Below are positions 1 through 7,858 of a DNA stretch of 51,998 bases, piece by piece. How positions within the stretch are numbered: position 1 is the first letter of the stretch; each line of letters begins with the position of its first letter. This stretch comes from an uncultured Clostridia bacterium (GTDB lineage: Bacteria; Bacillota; Clostridia; UBA1381), in NCBI GenBank assembly GCA_934454215.1, contig CAKSGG010000008.1, positions 1 through 51,998 of the forward strand. The letters run 5' to 3'. Below the pieces are notes generated by a model that was not told the DNA's origin, did no database searches, and saw only the letters and a list, made by a program, of their open reading frames with translations. The position numbers and the translations under genes were made by a program.

Positions 1-556
1 ACTCGGGAATACCGTACATCAAAACGCCGCCTGCGGTATGGAAGGCTTCGTAAATTGTAACTTCATAGCCTTTCTTTGCCAAATCTCCTGCGGCGGTCAG
101 CCCCGACGGACCCGAGCCTACAACGGCAACTCTCTTACCGTTCGTTTTCGGCTTTTCTATCTGCTCCTCGATGTTTTTCATATGATAGTCGGCAACAAAA
201 CGTTCAAGACGTCCTATTCCGACGCTTTCGCCTTTAATACCTCTTACACACTTTGATTCGCACTGCTTTTCCTGCGGACATACTCTGCCGCATACGGCGG
301 GAAGTGCGTTTGTTTCCTTTATTTTCTGATATGCGCCCTCAAAGTCGCCCAGTGCGACAAGCGCAATAAATTCGGGGATTTTAACCGATACGGGACATCC
401 CTGCATACATGGCTTATGCTTGCAGTTTAAGCATCTTTTTGCCTCGTCTATAGCTGTTTCCTCCGTATAGCCGAGCGTTACCTCCAGAAAATTTTTGTTT
501 CTGACATTGGGACATTGCTCGGGCATAGGATTTTTATCTAATCTCATATTAGGCAT
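1..556 (-). CDS. nfnB: NADPH-type flavin oxidoreductase large subunit NfnB / GltA-like (3' part cut by window edge)
   Basis: The visible N-terminal part (about 185 residues) belongs to the glutamate-synthase small-subunit (GltA) family. It has a cysteine-rich 4Fe-4S region (CLNCKHKPCMQGCP, then CGRVCPQEKQCESKC), followed by the FAD-binding Rossmann motif VVGSGPSGLTAAGDLA. It starts at the ATG ending at 556 with GGAG just upstream. The partner gene nfnA lies 14 bases upstream in the same operon. That pairing is typical of NfnAB, the electron-bifurcating NADH-dependent reduced ferredoxin:NADP+ oxidoreductase of anaerobes, rather than of a true glutamate synthase, which would pair with a large GltB. 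The family is certain; the NfnB role is inferred from the neighbour. The C-terminal NADPH-binding half is outside the window. Confidence 0.85.
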   Translation of the reverse strand, partial: MPNMRLDKNPMPEQCPNVRNKNFLEVTLGYTEETAIDEAKRCLNCKHKPCMQGCPVSVKIPEFIALVALGDFEGAYQKIKETNALPAVCGRVCPQEKQCESKCVRGIKGESVGIGRLERFVADYHMKNIEEQIEKPKTNGKRVAVVGSGPSGLTAAGDLAKKGYEVTIYEAFHTAGGVLMYGIPE

Positions 557-570
557 TTTTCATTCTCCTT

Positions 571-1419
571 TCAGGCTTTGTTCGTTCTGCCGATTCGGCA
601 GTGACCGTCCTCGCATGACTTCTGTTCGTATTCCTTAAACATTCTTGAACGTTTCATGGCGCTGTCCCAGTCAATCTGATGACCGTCAAAGTCGGGACCG
701 TCAACGCACGCAAATTTTGTTTCGCCGCCGACAATAACACGGCAGCCGCCGCACATTCCCGTACCGTCTATCATAACGGGATTCATTGAAACCGTTGTCT
801 TGATTCCGTATTCCTTTGTTACATTGCATACTGCTCTCATCATAACAAGCGGACCGATTGCGATAACCTCATCGAATTTTTCACCTGCGTCCAAAAGCTC
901 CTTTAATCTGTCGGTAACAAAACCCTGCAAGCCGTTTGAGCCGTCGTCGGTGGTTACTATGAGCTTATCCGAGCATTTTTTCAGCTCGTCCTCAAGAATT
1001 ATAAGGTCTTTATCGCGGAAACCCGTAATAACGGTAACGTCAGCGCCCATTCCGTGCAGCTTTTTCGCCTGCGGATACGCTATCGCCGTACCCAGTCCGC
1101 CGCCGATAACGGCAGCTTTTTTTATGCCCTCAAGCGGAGTGGGCATTCCCAGAGGCCCCGCAAAATCGAGAAGCTCTGCGCCCTCGGGAACTTCAGCCAA
1201 ATCACGTGTGGTTTTTCCGACAATCTGAACAATTATTGTAACCGTTCCCTTGTCACGGTCAAAGTCGGCTATGGTAAACGGAACTCTTTCTCCGAACTCG
1301 TCAATTCTCAAAATAATGAACTGACCCGGTTCAGCCTTTTTTGCAATCAAAGGCGCATGAACCTCCATTAAAAATATCTGCGGATTAAGAACCTTCTTTG
1401 TTATAATTTTATACGGCAT
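571..1419 (-). CDS. nfnA: Ferredoxin-NADP+ reductase subunit alpha NfnA (sulfide/dihydroorotate dehydrogenase-like FAD/NAD protein)
   Basis: This 282-residue protein has the ferredoxin-NADP reductase fold: an FAD domain with RVPFTIADFD, an NAD-binding part with AVIGGGLGTAIAYPQAKKL, and a C-terminal 2Fe-2S site MCGGCRV...FACVDGPDF (C-x2-C-x11-C). Length and cysteine spacing match NfnA/PyrK-like subunits. It precedes nfnB with a 14-base gap, so the two probably form the cytoplasmic NfnAB complex, which couples NADH and reduced ferredoxin to NADPH formation. Annotation pipelines often label the same family sulfide dehydrogenase subunit beta; nothing here supports a sulfide role. It is transcribed from a promoter at 1457-1485 that closely resembles the hydG promoter. 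Confidence 0.87.
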   Translation of the reverse strand: MPYKIITKKVLNPQIFLMEVHAPLIAKKAEPGQFIILRIDEFGERVPFTIADFDRDKGTVTIIVQIVGKTTRDLAEVPEGAELLDFAGPLGMPTPLEGIKKAAVIGGGLGTAIAYPQAKKLHGMGADVTVITGFRDKDLIILEDELKKCSDKLIVTTDDGSNGLQGFVTDRLKELLDAGEKFDEVIAIGPLVMMRAVCNVTKEYGIKTTVSMNPVMIDGTGMCGGCRVIVGGETKFACVDGPDFDGHQIDWDSAMKRSRMFKEYEQKSCEDGHCRIGRTNKA

Positions 1420-1456
1420 ATTTTCACCTCATTATAAATTTTTAGTCTTACATTTT

Positions 1457-1485
1457 ATAATAACACATTTTTTGATTTTTTTCAA
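1457..1485 (-). promoter_or_regulatory. Promoter of nfnAB
   Basis: On the minus strand TTGAAA (1485-1480) and TATTAT (1462-1457) are separated by 17 bases, 38 bases upstream of the nfnA start. The stretch from the -35 box through TGTGTTATTATAA to ATGTAA matches the hydG promoter at 34 of 38 positions, suggesting shared control. Confidence 0.7.
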
Positions 1486-1533
1486 TACTTTTTTAGGTTT
1501 TGGGAGGAATTTGTTAAAAAATCAAAAATACAC

Positions 1534-1562
1534 TTGAAAAATTTCTCAATTTGATGTATAAT
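1534..1562 (+). promoter_or_regulatory. Promoter of the HAD phosphatase gene
   Basis: TTGAAA (1534-1539) and TATAAT (1557-1562) are separated by exactly 17 bases, just ahead of the ribosome site GAGGTGAT at 1568-1575. The -10 box lies only 16 bases before the ATG, so the leader would be very short. Confidence 0.7.
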
Positions 1563-1578
1563 AAAATGAGGTGATGTT

Positions 1579-2211
1579 ATGAAGGGCGCAATTTTTGATG
1601 TTGACGGTACACTGCTTGATTCCATGGGAGTATGGGACTATGCCTGCCGTATCTTTTTTGAGAAATATAAGATTACATTGAGTGATGAAAAGGCAAACGA
1701 GCTCAGAGAAATGGCTTTGGAGCGTTCCGTTCCGATGATAATAAAAGAGTACGGATTGAATATGACGGCGGAGGACGCTATAAACGAAGTGAAAACAACT
1801 GTTGCAAAAGCGTATCTGACGACTGTGCCGCTTAAATCGGGCGCAAAGGAATATCTGAAAAAGCTCAAAGATAACGGAGTAAAAATTGCCGTGGCGACCT
1901 CAAGCTATAAGGAGCTTTGCGAGGGCGCATTCAAGCGTCTTGGAATAACGGAATTTATAGACGAATACGCATTTGTATCGGAGGTATCGAGGGGAAAGGA
2001 TTTTCCCGACGTATATCTTCTTGCGGCACGGAAGCTCGGCGCTGAACCGAAGGACTGTACCGTTTACGAGGATATTGTACCCGGAATAAGGAGCGCAAAA
2101 AAAGGCGGATTTATGACCTGCGCAATACACGACTTCTCAAACGAAGCCGATACGGACGTGCTTAAACAGTGTGCCGACCATTATATTACGGGGTGGGAGG
2201 ACTTGCTGTAA
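1579..2211 (+). CDS. HAD-superfamily phosphatase (beta-phosphoglucomutase-like)
   Basis: This 210-residue hydrolase carries the HAD motifs in order: motif I DVDGTLLDS near residue 7 (nucleophile Asp), motif II ATSS near residue 106, a lysine in RGKDFPD, and motif III YEDIVPGI. The helical cap between motifs I and II is of the beta-phosphoglucomutase/phosphonatase type. Enzymes of this family remove phosphate from sugar phosphates or nucleotides; the substrate cannot be read from the sequence. It is a single-gene unit with its own promoter and a hairpin terminator, divergent from nfnAB. A second HAD of the same subfamily lies at 34491-35141. Confidence 0.85.
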   Translation: MKGAIFDVDGTLLDSMGVWDYACRIFFEKYKITLSDEKANELREMALERSVPMIIKEYGLNMTAEDAINEVKTTVAKAYLTTVPLKSGAKEYLKKLKDNGVKIAVATSSYKELCEGAFKRLGITEFIDEYAFVSEVSRGKDFPDVYLLAARKLGAEPKDCTVYEDIVPGIRSAKKGGFMTCAIHDFSNEADTDVLKQCADHYITGWEDLL

Positions 2212-2220
2212 GCAATATAT

Positions 2221-2276
2221 GAGACCGAAACGGTCTCGGACAAAAATGACGGTTCAATTGAGCCGCCGTTTTTTTT
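2221..2276 (+). terminator. Double-hairpin terminator after the HAD gene
   Basis: A perfect 7-bp stem with an AAA loop (GAGACCG AAA CGGTCTC, 2221-2237) is followed by a second hairpin (GGTTC AATT GAGCC, 2251-2264) that runs into GCCG and a run of eight T. The second is a standard Rho-independent terminator; the first has no T run of its own. Confidence 0.8.
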
Positions 2277-2310
2277 ATGGAATCTTTTTGAAAAAAATTC
2301 GGCGGAAATA

Positions 2311-2339
2311 TTGACGAATTTTGTAATTTTTGGTATAAT
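2311..2339 (+). promoter_or_regulatory. Promoter of the kinase/phosphatase/FHA/ABC locus
   Basis: TTGACG (2311-2316) and TATAAT (2334-2339) with a 17-base spacer, 35 bases before the first kinase start. Genes 2375-10661 follow with short gaps and no clear internal terminator, so this is probably the main promoter of the locus. Confidence 0.75.
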
Positions 2340-2374
2340 TTAATATAAGTAATAATATATAAAGAAGGATTGCA

Positions 2375-4018
2375 ATGGTAAATATTGAAGATTTGTGCTT
2401 TTCATGTATGAGCGCACGGGGCGGCGGCAGGTTTTGTCAGCACTGTGGCTTTAATAATGACGAATATACATCGCCTCCGCATCATTTAAAACCGGGAACA
2501 ATTCTTGCGGGGAAATATATCCTCGGCAAGGCTCTGGGCGAGGGCGGTTTCGGCATTACATATGTGGGCTATGACGTAAATTTACAGCTCAAAGTTGCGG
2601 TAAAAGAATATTTTCCGAGCGGATTTGTAACAAGAGATGTGTCAAATACCGATACGGTAACGGTATTTTCGGGCTCGGAACAGAATATGTTTGGGGAAGG
2701 AAAAGAGAAATTCATAAACGAGGCGCGTGCCATGGCAAGGTTTGACAATATGCCGGGTATCGTTTCGGTAAAGGATTTCTTTCTTGAAAACGGAACGGCA
2801 TATATTGCCATGGAATTTGTTGAGGGCGAAACGCTCAAAGAGTATCTGAACAAAAACGGCGGCAAGGCAGAGCCGAACCGTATATTTAATATGCTCAGAC
2901 CTCTTATAGCTTCATTGGGAAGAATACACAGCCAAGGCATAATACACAGAGATATAAGCCCCGACAATATTATGATTACGAAAAATAACGAAGTCAAGCT
3001 GCTTGATTTCGGAGCGGCAAGAGATTTTAATACGGGCGGTCAGAAAAGTCTGTCAATTCAGCTAAAGCCGGGGTATGCGCCTGAGGAGCAGTACAGAACA
3101 CACGGCGAGCAGGGCCCGTGGACGGACGTATATGCCCTGTGTGCAACAATATACCGTGCAATAACAGGTGTTACGCCGATTGAATCGCTTGAACGCGTAT
3201 GTGAAGATTCTCTTGTTCCGCCATCGCAGACGGGAGCGGCGATTGATGAGTTTCGGGAAAGTATTCTGATGAGGGGACTGGCTGTTCACAAGGAACAAAG
3301 AATACAGAATATGACGGATTTGTATAATGCACTGTACGGCGGAGCTAATACGGTGTCCGTAACGCCGAAAAAGAACCGTACGGCAATGGCGGCGGTTATA
3401 ATTGTATGTACGGTTATTGTTGTCGGTATGCTCGGTGTGCTTATTGCAATCGGAATCAGTTCATCGCAGGAGGGGGAAACGGCAACGGCAAAGCCCGAAC
3501 GGACGGCAGCGGCAAAAAGCGAGGTAACTGCCGAGCCTGTGCAGACTGCGGCGCCGACGCAGTATACTCCGACCGCAGCGCCCGTGAAGCGCACATCGCT
3601 GTATAATCCCAATTATACATACAAGCGCATAAGTGATGTTTACAATTCTGTGCAGGCAGACGATGAAATGTTTATTGCTTTGGGTAATTTTATTAAGGAT
3701 TACAGCAGACTTTGCCTGAATTATATCAATAACAGCGATTATTCGGCATTGGCGTATCTGGAAACAGGCTCTACGGCATATGAGCAGCAGACGAGCTATA
3801 AGGCAAAGCACCCGTCGCTTTATGAGGAATACTGCGATGTTGAAGTCCTTGATTGCAGATATACGGGGAATAAATATTATCTGTGGGTTACGGAAAATAT
3901 GACCGTGACGGAAAACGGGGAGAGAAAATCAACGACAGACCATTGGGTATATGAAATAAAAAGGTATCCCGATGGGTATCTTATATCGGACTATACAAGA
4001 GACCCGTACTATAATTAA
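2375..4018 (+). CDS. Membrane Ser/Thr protein kinase with N-terminal zinc ribbon and NTF2-like outer domain
   Basis: This 547-residue protein has several parts. A zinc ribbon uses Cys8, 11, 21 and 24. A Hanks-type kinase domain (about 48-320) has glycine loop GEGGFG at 55-60, Lys77, the catalytic HRDISPDN from 191, the DFG aspartate at 211 and the activation segment PGYAPEEQY. One membrane helix lies at about 338-361, followed by a Thr/Ala/Pro-rich linker and an outer domain of about 140 residues that looks NTF2-like. All catalytic residues are present, so it should be active. It opens an operon with a paralogous kinase, two PP2C phosphatases and FHA proteins, which suggests it phosphorylates FHA-binding partners. 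ATG with AGAAGGA six bases upstream. The outer-domain assignment is the weakest part. Confidence 0.9.
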   Translation: MVNIEDLCFSCMSARGGGRFCQHCGFNNDEYTSPPHHLKPGTILAGKYILGKALGEGGFGITYVGYDVNLQLKVAVKEYFPSGFVTRDVSNTDTVTVFSGSEQNMFGEGKEKFINEARAMARFDNMPGIVSVKDFFLENGTAYIAMEFVEGETLKEYLNKNGGKAEPNRIFNMLRPLIASLGRIHSQGIIHRDISPDNIMITKNNEVKLLDFGAARDFNTGGQKSLSIQLKPGYAPEEQYRTHGEQGPWTDVYALCATIYRAITGVTPIESLERVCEDSLVPPSQTGAAIDEFRESILMRGLAVHKEQRIQNMTDLYNALYGGANTVSVTPKKNRTAMAAVIIVCTVIVVGMLGVLIAIGISSSQEGETATAKPERTAAAKSEVTAEPVQTAAPTQYTPTAAPVKRTSLYNPNYTYKRISDVYNSVQADDEMFIALGNFIKDYSRLCLNYINNSDYSALAYLETGSTAYEQQTSYKAKHPSLYEEYCDVEVLDCRYTGNKYYLWVTENMTVTENGERKSTTDHWVYEIKRYPDGYLISDYTRDPYYN

Positions 4019-4039
4019 AAACCGAAAGGATGGTATAAA

Positions 4040-5659
4040 GTGGTAGATTTGAACGAGCTGTGCTTTGCGTGCATGGAGAAAAAAGGCGACGGTGATTTTT
4101 GTCAGCACTGCGGATTTAATAATAAATCTTACGAACCGCCTGCGCATCATTTAAAACCCGGAACAATTCTTGCGGGGAAATATATCCTCGGCAAGGCTCT
4201 GGGCGAGGGCGGTTTCGGCATTACATATGTAGGCTATGATATTAACCTTGACTTAAAAATAGCAATAAAGGAATATTTCCCGAGCGGTTTTGTTTCAAGA
4301 GATGTGTCAAATACAGATACCATAACGGTATTTTCCGGCTCTGAGCGTGAGGCGTATGAGGCGGGCAAGGAAAAATTCATAAAGGAAGCAAAGGCGCTGG
4401 CGAAATTTGATAATATGCCCGGTATCGTTTCGGTAAAGGATTTCTTTCTTGAAAACGGAACGGCGTATATTGCCATGGAGTTTGTTGAGGGCGAAACACT
4501 AAAAGAGTACCTGAACAAAATGGGCGGAAAAGCTCAGCCGGAGCTTATATTCAATATGATAAGACCGCTTATAGAATCTCTTTCGCAGATACACCGTCAG
4601 GGTATAATACACAGGGATATAAGTCCCGACAATATTATGATTACGAAAAACAACGAGGTCAAGCTGCTTGATTTCGGAGCGGCGAGAGATATTAATGCGG
4701 CGGGTCAGAAAAGTCTGTCAATTCAGCTAAAGCCGGGGTATGCGCCTGAGGAGCAGTACAGAACGCACGGCGAGCAGGGCCCGTGGACGGACGTATATGC
4801 CCTGTGTGCGACGATATACCGTGCAATAACGGGCGTTACGCCGATTGAATCGCTTGAACGCCTGAGCAATGATACGCTTGCTCCGCCGTCATATATGGGG
4901 GTCATGATTAATCCTGCGCAGGAACAGGCGCTGATGCAGGGGCTGGCGGTAAACAGACAGCAGAGAATACAGGATATGAACGTATTGTTTGATGCGTTTT
5001 ACAGAGGAGCGAATCCGATGCCGAATCCTGTTCCGCCGCCTAATCCCAATTCAAATTCAAAAACGCTTGTAATTGTTCTGATTACTGTGTGTGCGGTGAT
5101 TTTGGCTGTGGCAATAGGCATAATCGGCGCTGTTTTTGTAGGAGGCGGTGAAAGCGAGCCGCAGGCAACGGAAGCTCCCAAAACAACAGAAGCTCCGAAA
5201 GCGACCGCCGCACCGACCGCAGTTCCCGCTCCCGTGATGACAAACGTTACCGCATCAAGCACGAGAGGAACGGATTCCGAGGGCGGTCAGTATTCAAAGG
5301 AGGCGGTGCTGTCCGAGGATATTTATACAAAATGGGTTCCGGCAAAAAGCTCGGGCGACGGAGTCGGGGAATGGATACAGTTATCTTCGGATTCGATGCA
5401 GTATGTAAAGGGACTGAAAATTCTTAACGGCTATCACAAAAACGAATCTACATGGTTCAAGAATAACCGTGTACAGCGCTGTATGGTTACATTCAGCAAC
5501 GGCAATACAAAAGATTTCGTTTTAAACGATACAATGGAGTTAATAAATCTTGATTTCGGCGAAACCGTAGCGACCTCCTCCGTACGCATTACGATAGGGA
5601 GCGTATATTACGGCTCGCGCTGGAACGATACGGCTATAACATATATAGGCTTGTATTAA
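4040..5659 (+). CDS. Second membrane Ser/Thr protein kinase with C-terminal discoidin-like (NADase-type glycan-binding) domain
   Basis: This 539-residue paralogue of the preceding kinase shares the zinc ribbon (Cys8, 11, 21, 24), Lys77, HRDISPDN from 191, Asp211 and the PGYAPEEQY segment. A Pro/Asn-rich hinge leads to one membrane helix (about 343-366) and then a linker of PKTTEAPKATAAP type. The outer domain (about 404-539) is unrelated to that of the first kinase: VTASST, YTKWVP, WIQLSSD and VRITIGSVYYG fit the F5/8-like fold called NADase-type glycan-binding domain. The two kinases therefore probably sense different outside signals but feed the same pathway. The start is GTG, nine bases after AAAGGA. 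Parts of the kinase domain are nearly identical to the first gene at DNA level. Confidence 0.9.
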   Translation: MVDLNELCFACMEKKGDGDFCQHCGFNNKSYEPPAHHLKPGTILAGKYILGKALGEGGFGITYVGYDINLDLKIAIKEYFPSGFVSRDVSNTDTITVFSGSEREAYEAGKEKFIKEAKALAKFDNMPGIVSVKDFFLENGTAYIAMEFVEGETLKEYLNKMGGKAQPELIFNMIRPLIESLSQIHRQGIIHRDISPDNIMITKNNEVKLLDFGAARDINAAGQKSLSIQLKPGYAPEEQYRTHGEQGPWTDVYALCATIYRAITGVTPIESLERLSNDTLAPPSYMGVMINPAQEQALMQGLAVNRQQRIQDMNVLFDAFYRGANPMPNPVPPPNPNSNSKTLVIVLITVCAVILAVAIGIIGAVFVGGGESEPQATEAPKTTEAPKATAAPTAVPAPVMTNVTASSTRGTDSEGGQYSKEAVLSEDIYTKWVPAKSSGDGVGEWIQLSSDSMQYVKGLKILNGYHKNESTWFKNNRVQRCMVTFSNGNTKDFVLNDTMELINLDFGETVATSSVRITIGSVYYGSRWNDTAITYIGLY

Positions 5660-5669
5660 GGGGAATAAC

Positions 5670-6446
5670 ATGGACAGAATAACAACCGTTACAAAAGGCA
5701 AAAAGCCTGTCAGCCTGCACCCGTACAATGCGCAGAGCATAGGCAGGCGTAATGAACAGCAGGACTACTTTTCGTTTTCCGATATGTTTAACGAAAGTGA
5801 ATATGCACTGATAGGAGCGGCGGCGGTTCTTGCGGACGGTATGGGCGGAATGGCAAACGGGAGCGCCGCAAGCCGTGCGGCAGTTGAAGCCTTTATGGAG
5901 GCGTACAGAAACGAAGCCTGCAGCATACCCGACATATGCGGCAGATTATACGCCGCAGTGCAGAATGCAAATAAAGCCGTCGGCATGATTGACGGCGCAG
6001 GCAGTACGCTTTGCGCCGCTGTGATAAAGGACTGCTGTTTGTACTGGGTATCGGTCGGCGACAGCAGAATTTACCTTTACAGAAACCGCACCGTACGGCA
6101 GCTGAACAAGGAGCATAATTTCGGTGCGGCGCTTGATAAAATGGTTAAAAGCGGTATAATCACAAAGAACGAGGCTGATACAGACCCAAGAGCCGCTATG
6201 CTTACGAGTTATCTGGGTATTGAGGAGCTTAGGGAGGTCGACAGCGGCGGCGGATTTGCATTGCTTGAGGGCGATTCGGTTCTGCTCTGCTCCGACGGAC
6301 TGTACAGGGAACTTTCCGATAATGAAATTGCGGATATTATCGCAAATTCGGGCGATTCGGTATGTGATGACCTTGTTGGTGCGGCGCTTGATAAAGGGGA
6401 TATAAACCAGGATAATATAACGGTCGCACTCATTGATATAGATTAA
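5670..6446 (+). CDS. PP2C-family Ser/Thr protein phosphatase (first copy)
   Basis: This 258-residue soluble phosphatase of the PPM/PP2C family has metal-binding and catalytic motifs in order: GRRNEQQDYF, LADGMGGMANG, VGDSRIYLY, LLCSDGLYREL and the final QDNITVALI. All metal-binding aspartates are visible. No signal peptide or membrane helix is seen, so it acts in the cytoplasm. It begins ten bases after the second kinase, so it is co-transcribed and would remove phosphate from the kinases or their FHA-bound targets. The second PP2C at 6490 is only distantly similar, so this is not a recent duplication. Confidence 0.9.
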   Translation: MDRITTVTKGKKPVSLHPYNAQSIGRRNEQQDYFSFSDMFNESEYALIGAAAVLADGMGGMANGSAASRAAVEAFMEAYRNEACSIPDICGRLYAAVQNANKAVGMIDGAGSTLCAAVIKDCCLYWVSVGDSRIYLYRNRTVRQLNKEHNFGAALDKMVKSGIITKNEADTDPRAAMLTSYLGIEELREVDSGGGFALLEGDSVLLCSDGLYRELSDNEIADIIANSGDSVCDDLVGAALDKGDINQDNITVALIDID

Positions 6447-6489
6447 TGCAGCCGAAAATTCAACCAAACCATGAAACGGAGGATTCTTT

Positions 6490-7200
6490 ATGTACGGTGT
6501 AATGATAAGCAACAGGGGAGGCAGAGAAAGCAACGAGGACGCAATCGGTAAATGCCGTATCGGTTCGGTTCAATGCTTTGCTTTAGCTGACGGTATGGGC
6601 GGTCATGAAAACGGAGAAACCGCCTCCGAGCTTGCTGTCAATACAATTATAGAATGTTTCAAGGCACAGCCCGAAATTTCAAAGGACGTTGTTTTTGCGT
6701 ATCTTGAGGCTGCTCAGAATGTAATTTCGGAGCAAAGAGCCATTCAAAAAAACAATATGGGAACAACCGCCGCCGTTTTGGTAACGGACGGGGTTGACGC
6801 TGTATGGGCGCACTGCGGCGACAGCCGTATATATCGTCTTAAAGGAAGTCTTATACAGGAGGTAACCGATGACCATTCGGTTGCCTTTGCGTCTTTTGCG
6901 GCAGGGGAGATAAAATACTCGGATATTCGGTACAGCCCCGACCAAAACAGACTGATTCATTCTTTGGGCGACGGAAAAAGCTTTAAGGCGGCGGTGTCGG
7001 ACGTGGTAAAGCTGCCTAAAAAATCGTCGTTTCTGCTTTGTACGGACGGTTTTTGGGAATATGTAACTGAGGATTTTATTGAAAAAAGCAGAAAAAGAAC
7101 GTCCGGCGCACGTGAATGGCTGACCGAAATGACAGCGGAGCTGAAACGCAATGCGCCCGAAAATTCGGATAATTACAGCGCAATAGCTGTGAATATATAA
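6490..7200 (+). CDS. PP2C-family Ser/Thr protein phosphatase (second copy)
   Basis: This 236-residue PPM/PP2C phosphatase has motifs NRGGRESNEDAIG, LADGMGGHENGETAS, CGDSRIYRL, CTDGFWEYV and the terminal SDNYSAIAVNI, so both metal sites are complete. The last motif has DNYSA where most relatives have DNxT. Length is close to the minimal stand-alone PP2C domain. It follows the first phosphatase by 43 bases, with CGGAGGA ahead of the ATG. Two different phosphatases with two kinases suggest separate targets or separate control of each arm; that is inference. The coding region ends next to an intergenic hairpin at 7205-7235. Confidence 0.9.
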   Translation: MYGVMISNRGGRESNEDAIGKCRIGSVQCFALADGMGGHENGETASELAVNTIIECFKAQPEISKDVVFAYLEAAQNVISEQRAIQKNNMGTTAAVLVTDGVDAVWAHCGDSRIYRLKGSLIQEVTDDHSVAFASFAAGEIKYSDIRYSPDQNRLIHSLGDGKSFKAAVSDVVKLPKKSSFLLCTDGFWEYVTEDFIEKSRKRTSGAREWLTEMTAELKRNAPENSDNYSAIAVNI

Positions 7201-7204
7201 AAAC

Positions 7205-7287
7205 CTCTTATCACTTCTTTCCGTGCGGATAAGAGAAAATTCATTTATAATTTATGCCGGCGCATGGCGGCGGAATGGAGATTTTTT
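7205..7287 (+). promoter_or_regulatory. Structured intergenic leader before the first FHA gene
   Basis: A perfect 8-bp stem CTCTTATC (7205-7212) / GATAAGAG (7228-7235) has no T run, so it is unlikely to terminate transcription. It is followed by AATTTATGCCG and GGCGGAATGGAGATT, which also precede mreC (29026-29055). GGAG at 7277-7280 is the ribosome site, and GCCG/CGGC repeats just upstream could fold over it. Confidence 0.5.
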
Positions 7288-7839
7288 ATGAATATGAAAA
7301 GGTGCGGCAACGGACATTTTTATGACAGTGAACGCTATCAGCAGTGTCCGTACTGCGGAATATCAAACAGCGACGCTTCAAAAACAATGCCGATAGTGCG
7401 TGATAGAGATGAAGATGAGCAGAAACGCAAACAAGAGATACATAATGAGGTAAAACAGACGGACAGTGAAAAAACGGTGGGAATATATCAGCATACAAAG
7501 CATATTGACCCTGTTGTGGGCTGGGTTGTGTGCGTTGAAGGCCCGTCAAAAGGCCGTGATTACCGTATAAGAGCGGAACGTAATTTTATAGGCAGAGATT
7601 CCGATATGGATATTGCCGTTACGGAGGACAGCGGAATTTCAAGAAAGAACCATGCAATTATAAGCTTTAACCCAAGAACGGGTACATTCAGGCTTTTGTG
7701 CGGTGAAAGCAGGGGCTTGGTATACCTTAATGATGAAGAACTGCTTGAACCTGCCTTGCTGAATGCGGGGGATATAATTGAGATTGGCGCAACAAAGCTT
7801 AAATTTGTACCGTTCTGCGGTGCGGATTTTTCGTGGTAG
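7288..7839 (+). CDS. FHA-domain protein with N-terminal zinc-ribbon-like motif
   Basis: About 183 residues from the ATG at 7288, chosen over an ATG at 7264 because GGAG lies seven bases before it and the upstream ATG overlaps the leader. The N-terminus has a short metal-site-like motif (KRCGNGHFYD... QCPYCG). A charged linker follows, then a C-terminal FHA domain with the phosphothreonine-binding set FIGRDSD, SRKNH and the following beta strands; the usual NG loop is replaced by YLND. It is soluble, with no membrane helix. As part of the kinase/phosphatase operon it is the probable adaptor that binds phosphorylated kinase or transporter. The N-terminal cysteine motif resembles the ribbons of both kinases in style but not in spacing. 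Confidence 0.85.
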   Translation: MNMKRCGNGHFYDSERYQQCPYCGISNSDASKTMPIVRDRDEDEQKRKQEIHNEVKQTDSEKTVGIYQHTKHIDPVVGWVVCVEGPSKGRDYRIRAERNFIGRDSDMDIAVTEDSGISRKNHAIISFNPRTGTFRLLCGESRGLVYLNDEELLEPALLNAGDIIEIGATKLKFVPFCGADFSW

Positions 7840-7858
7840 AGCACGGGGAGCGTGAAAT

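Noticed and set aside
7205..7235. Terminator after the second PP2C gene
   Set aside because: The 8-bp stem has no T run and a long loop, so it is listed as leader structure instead.
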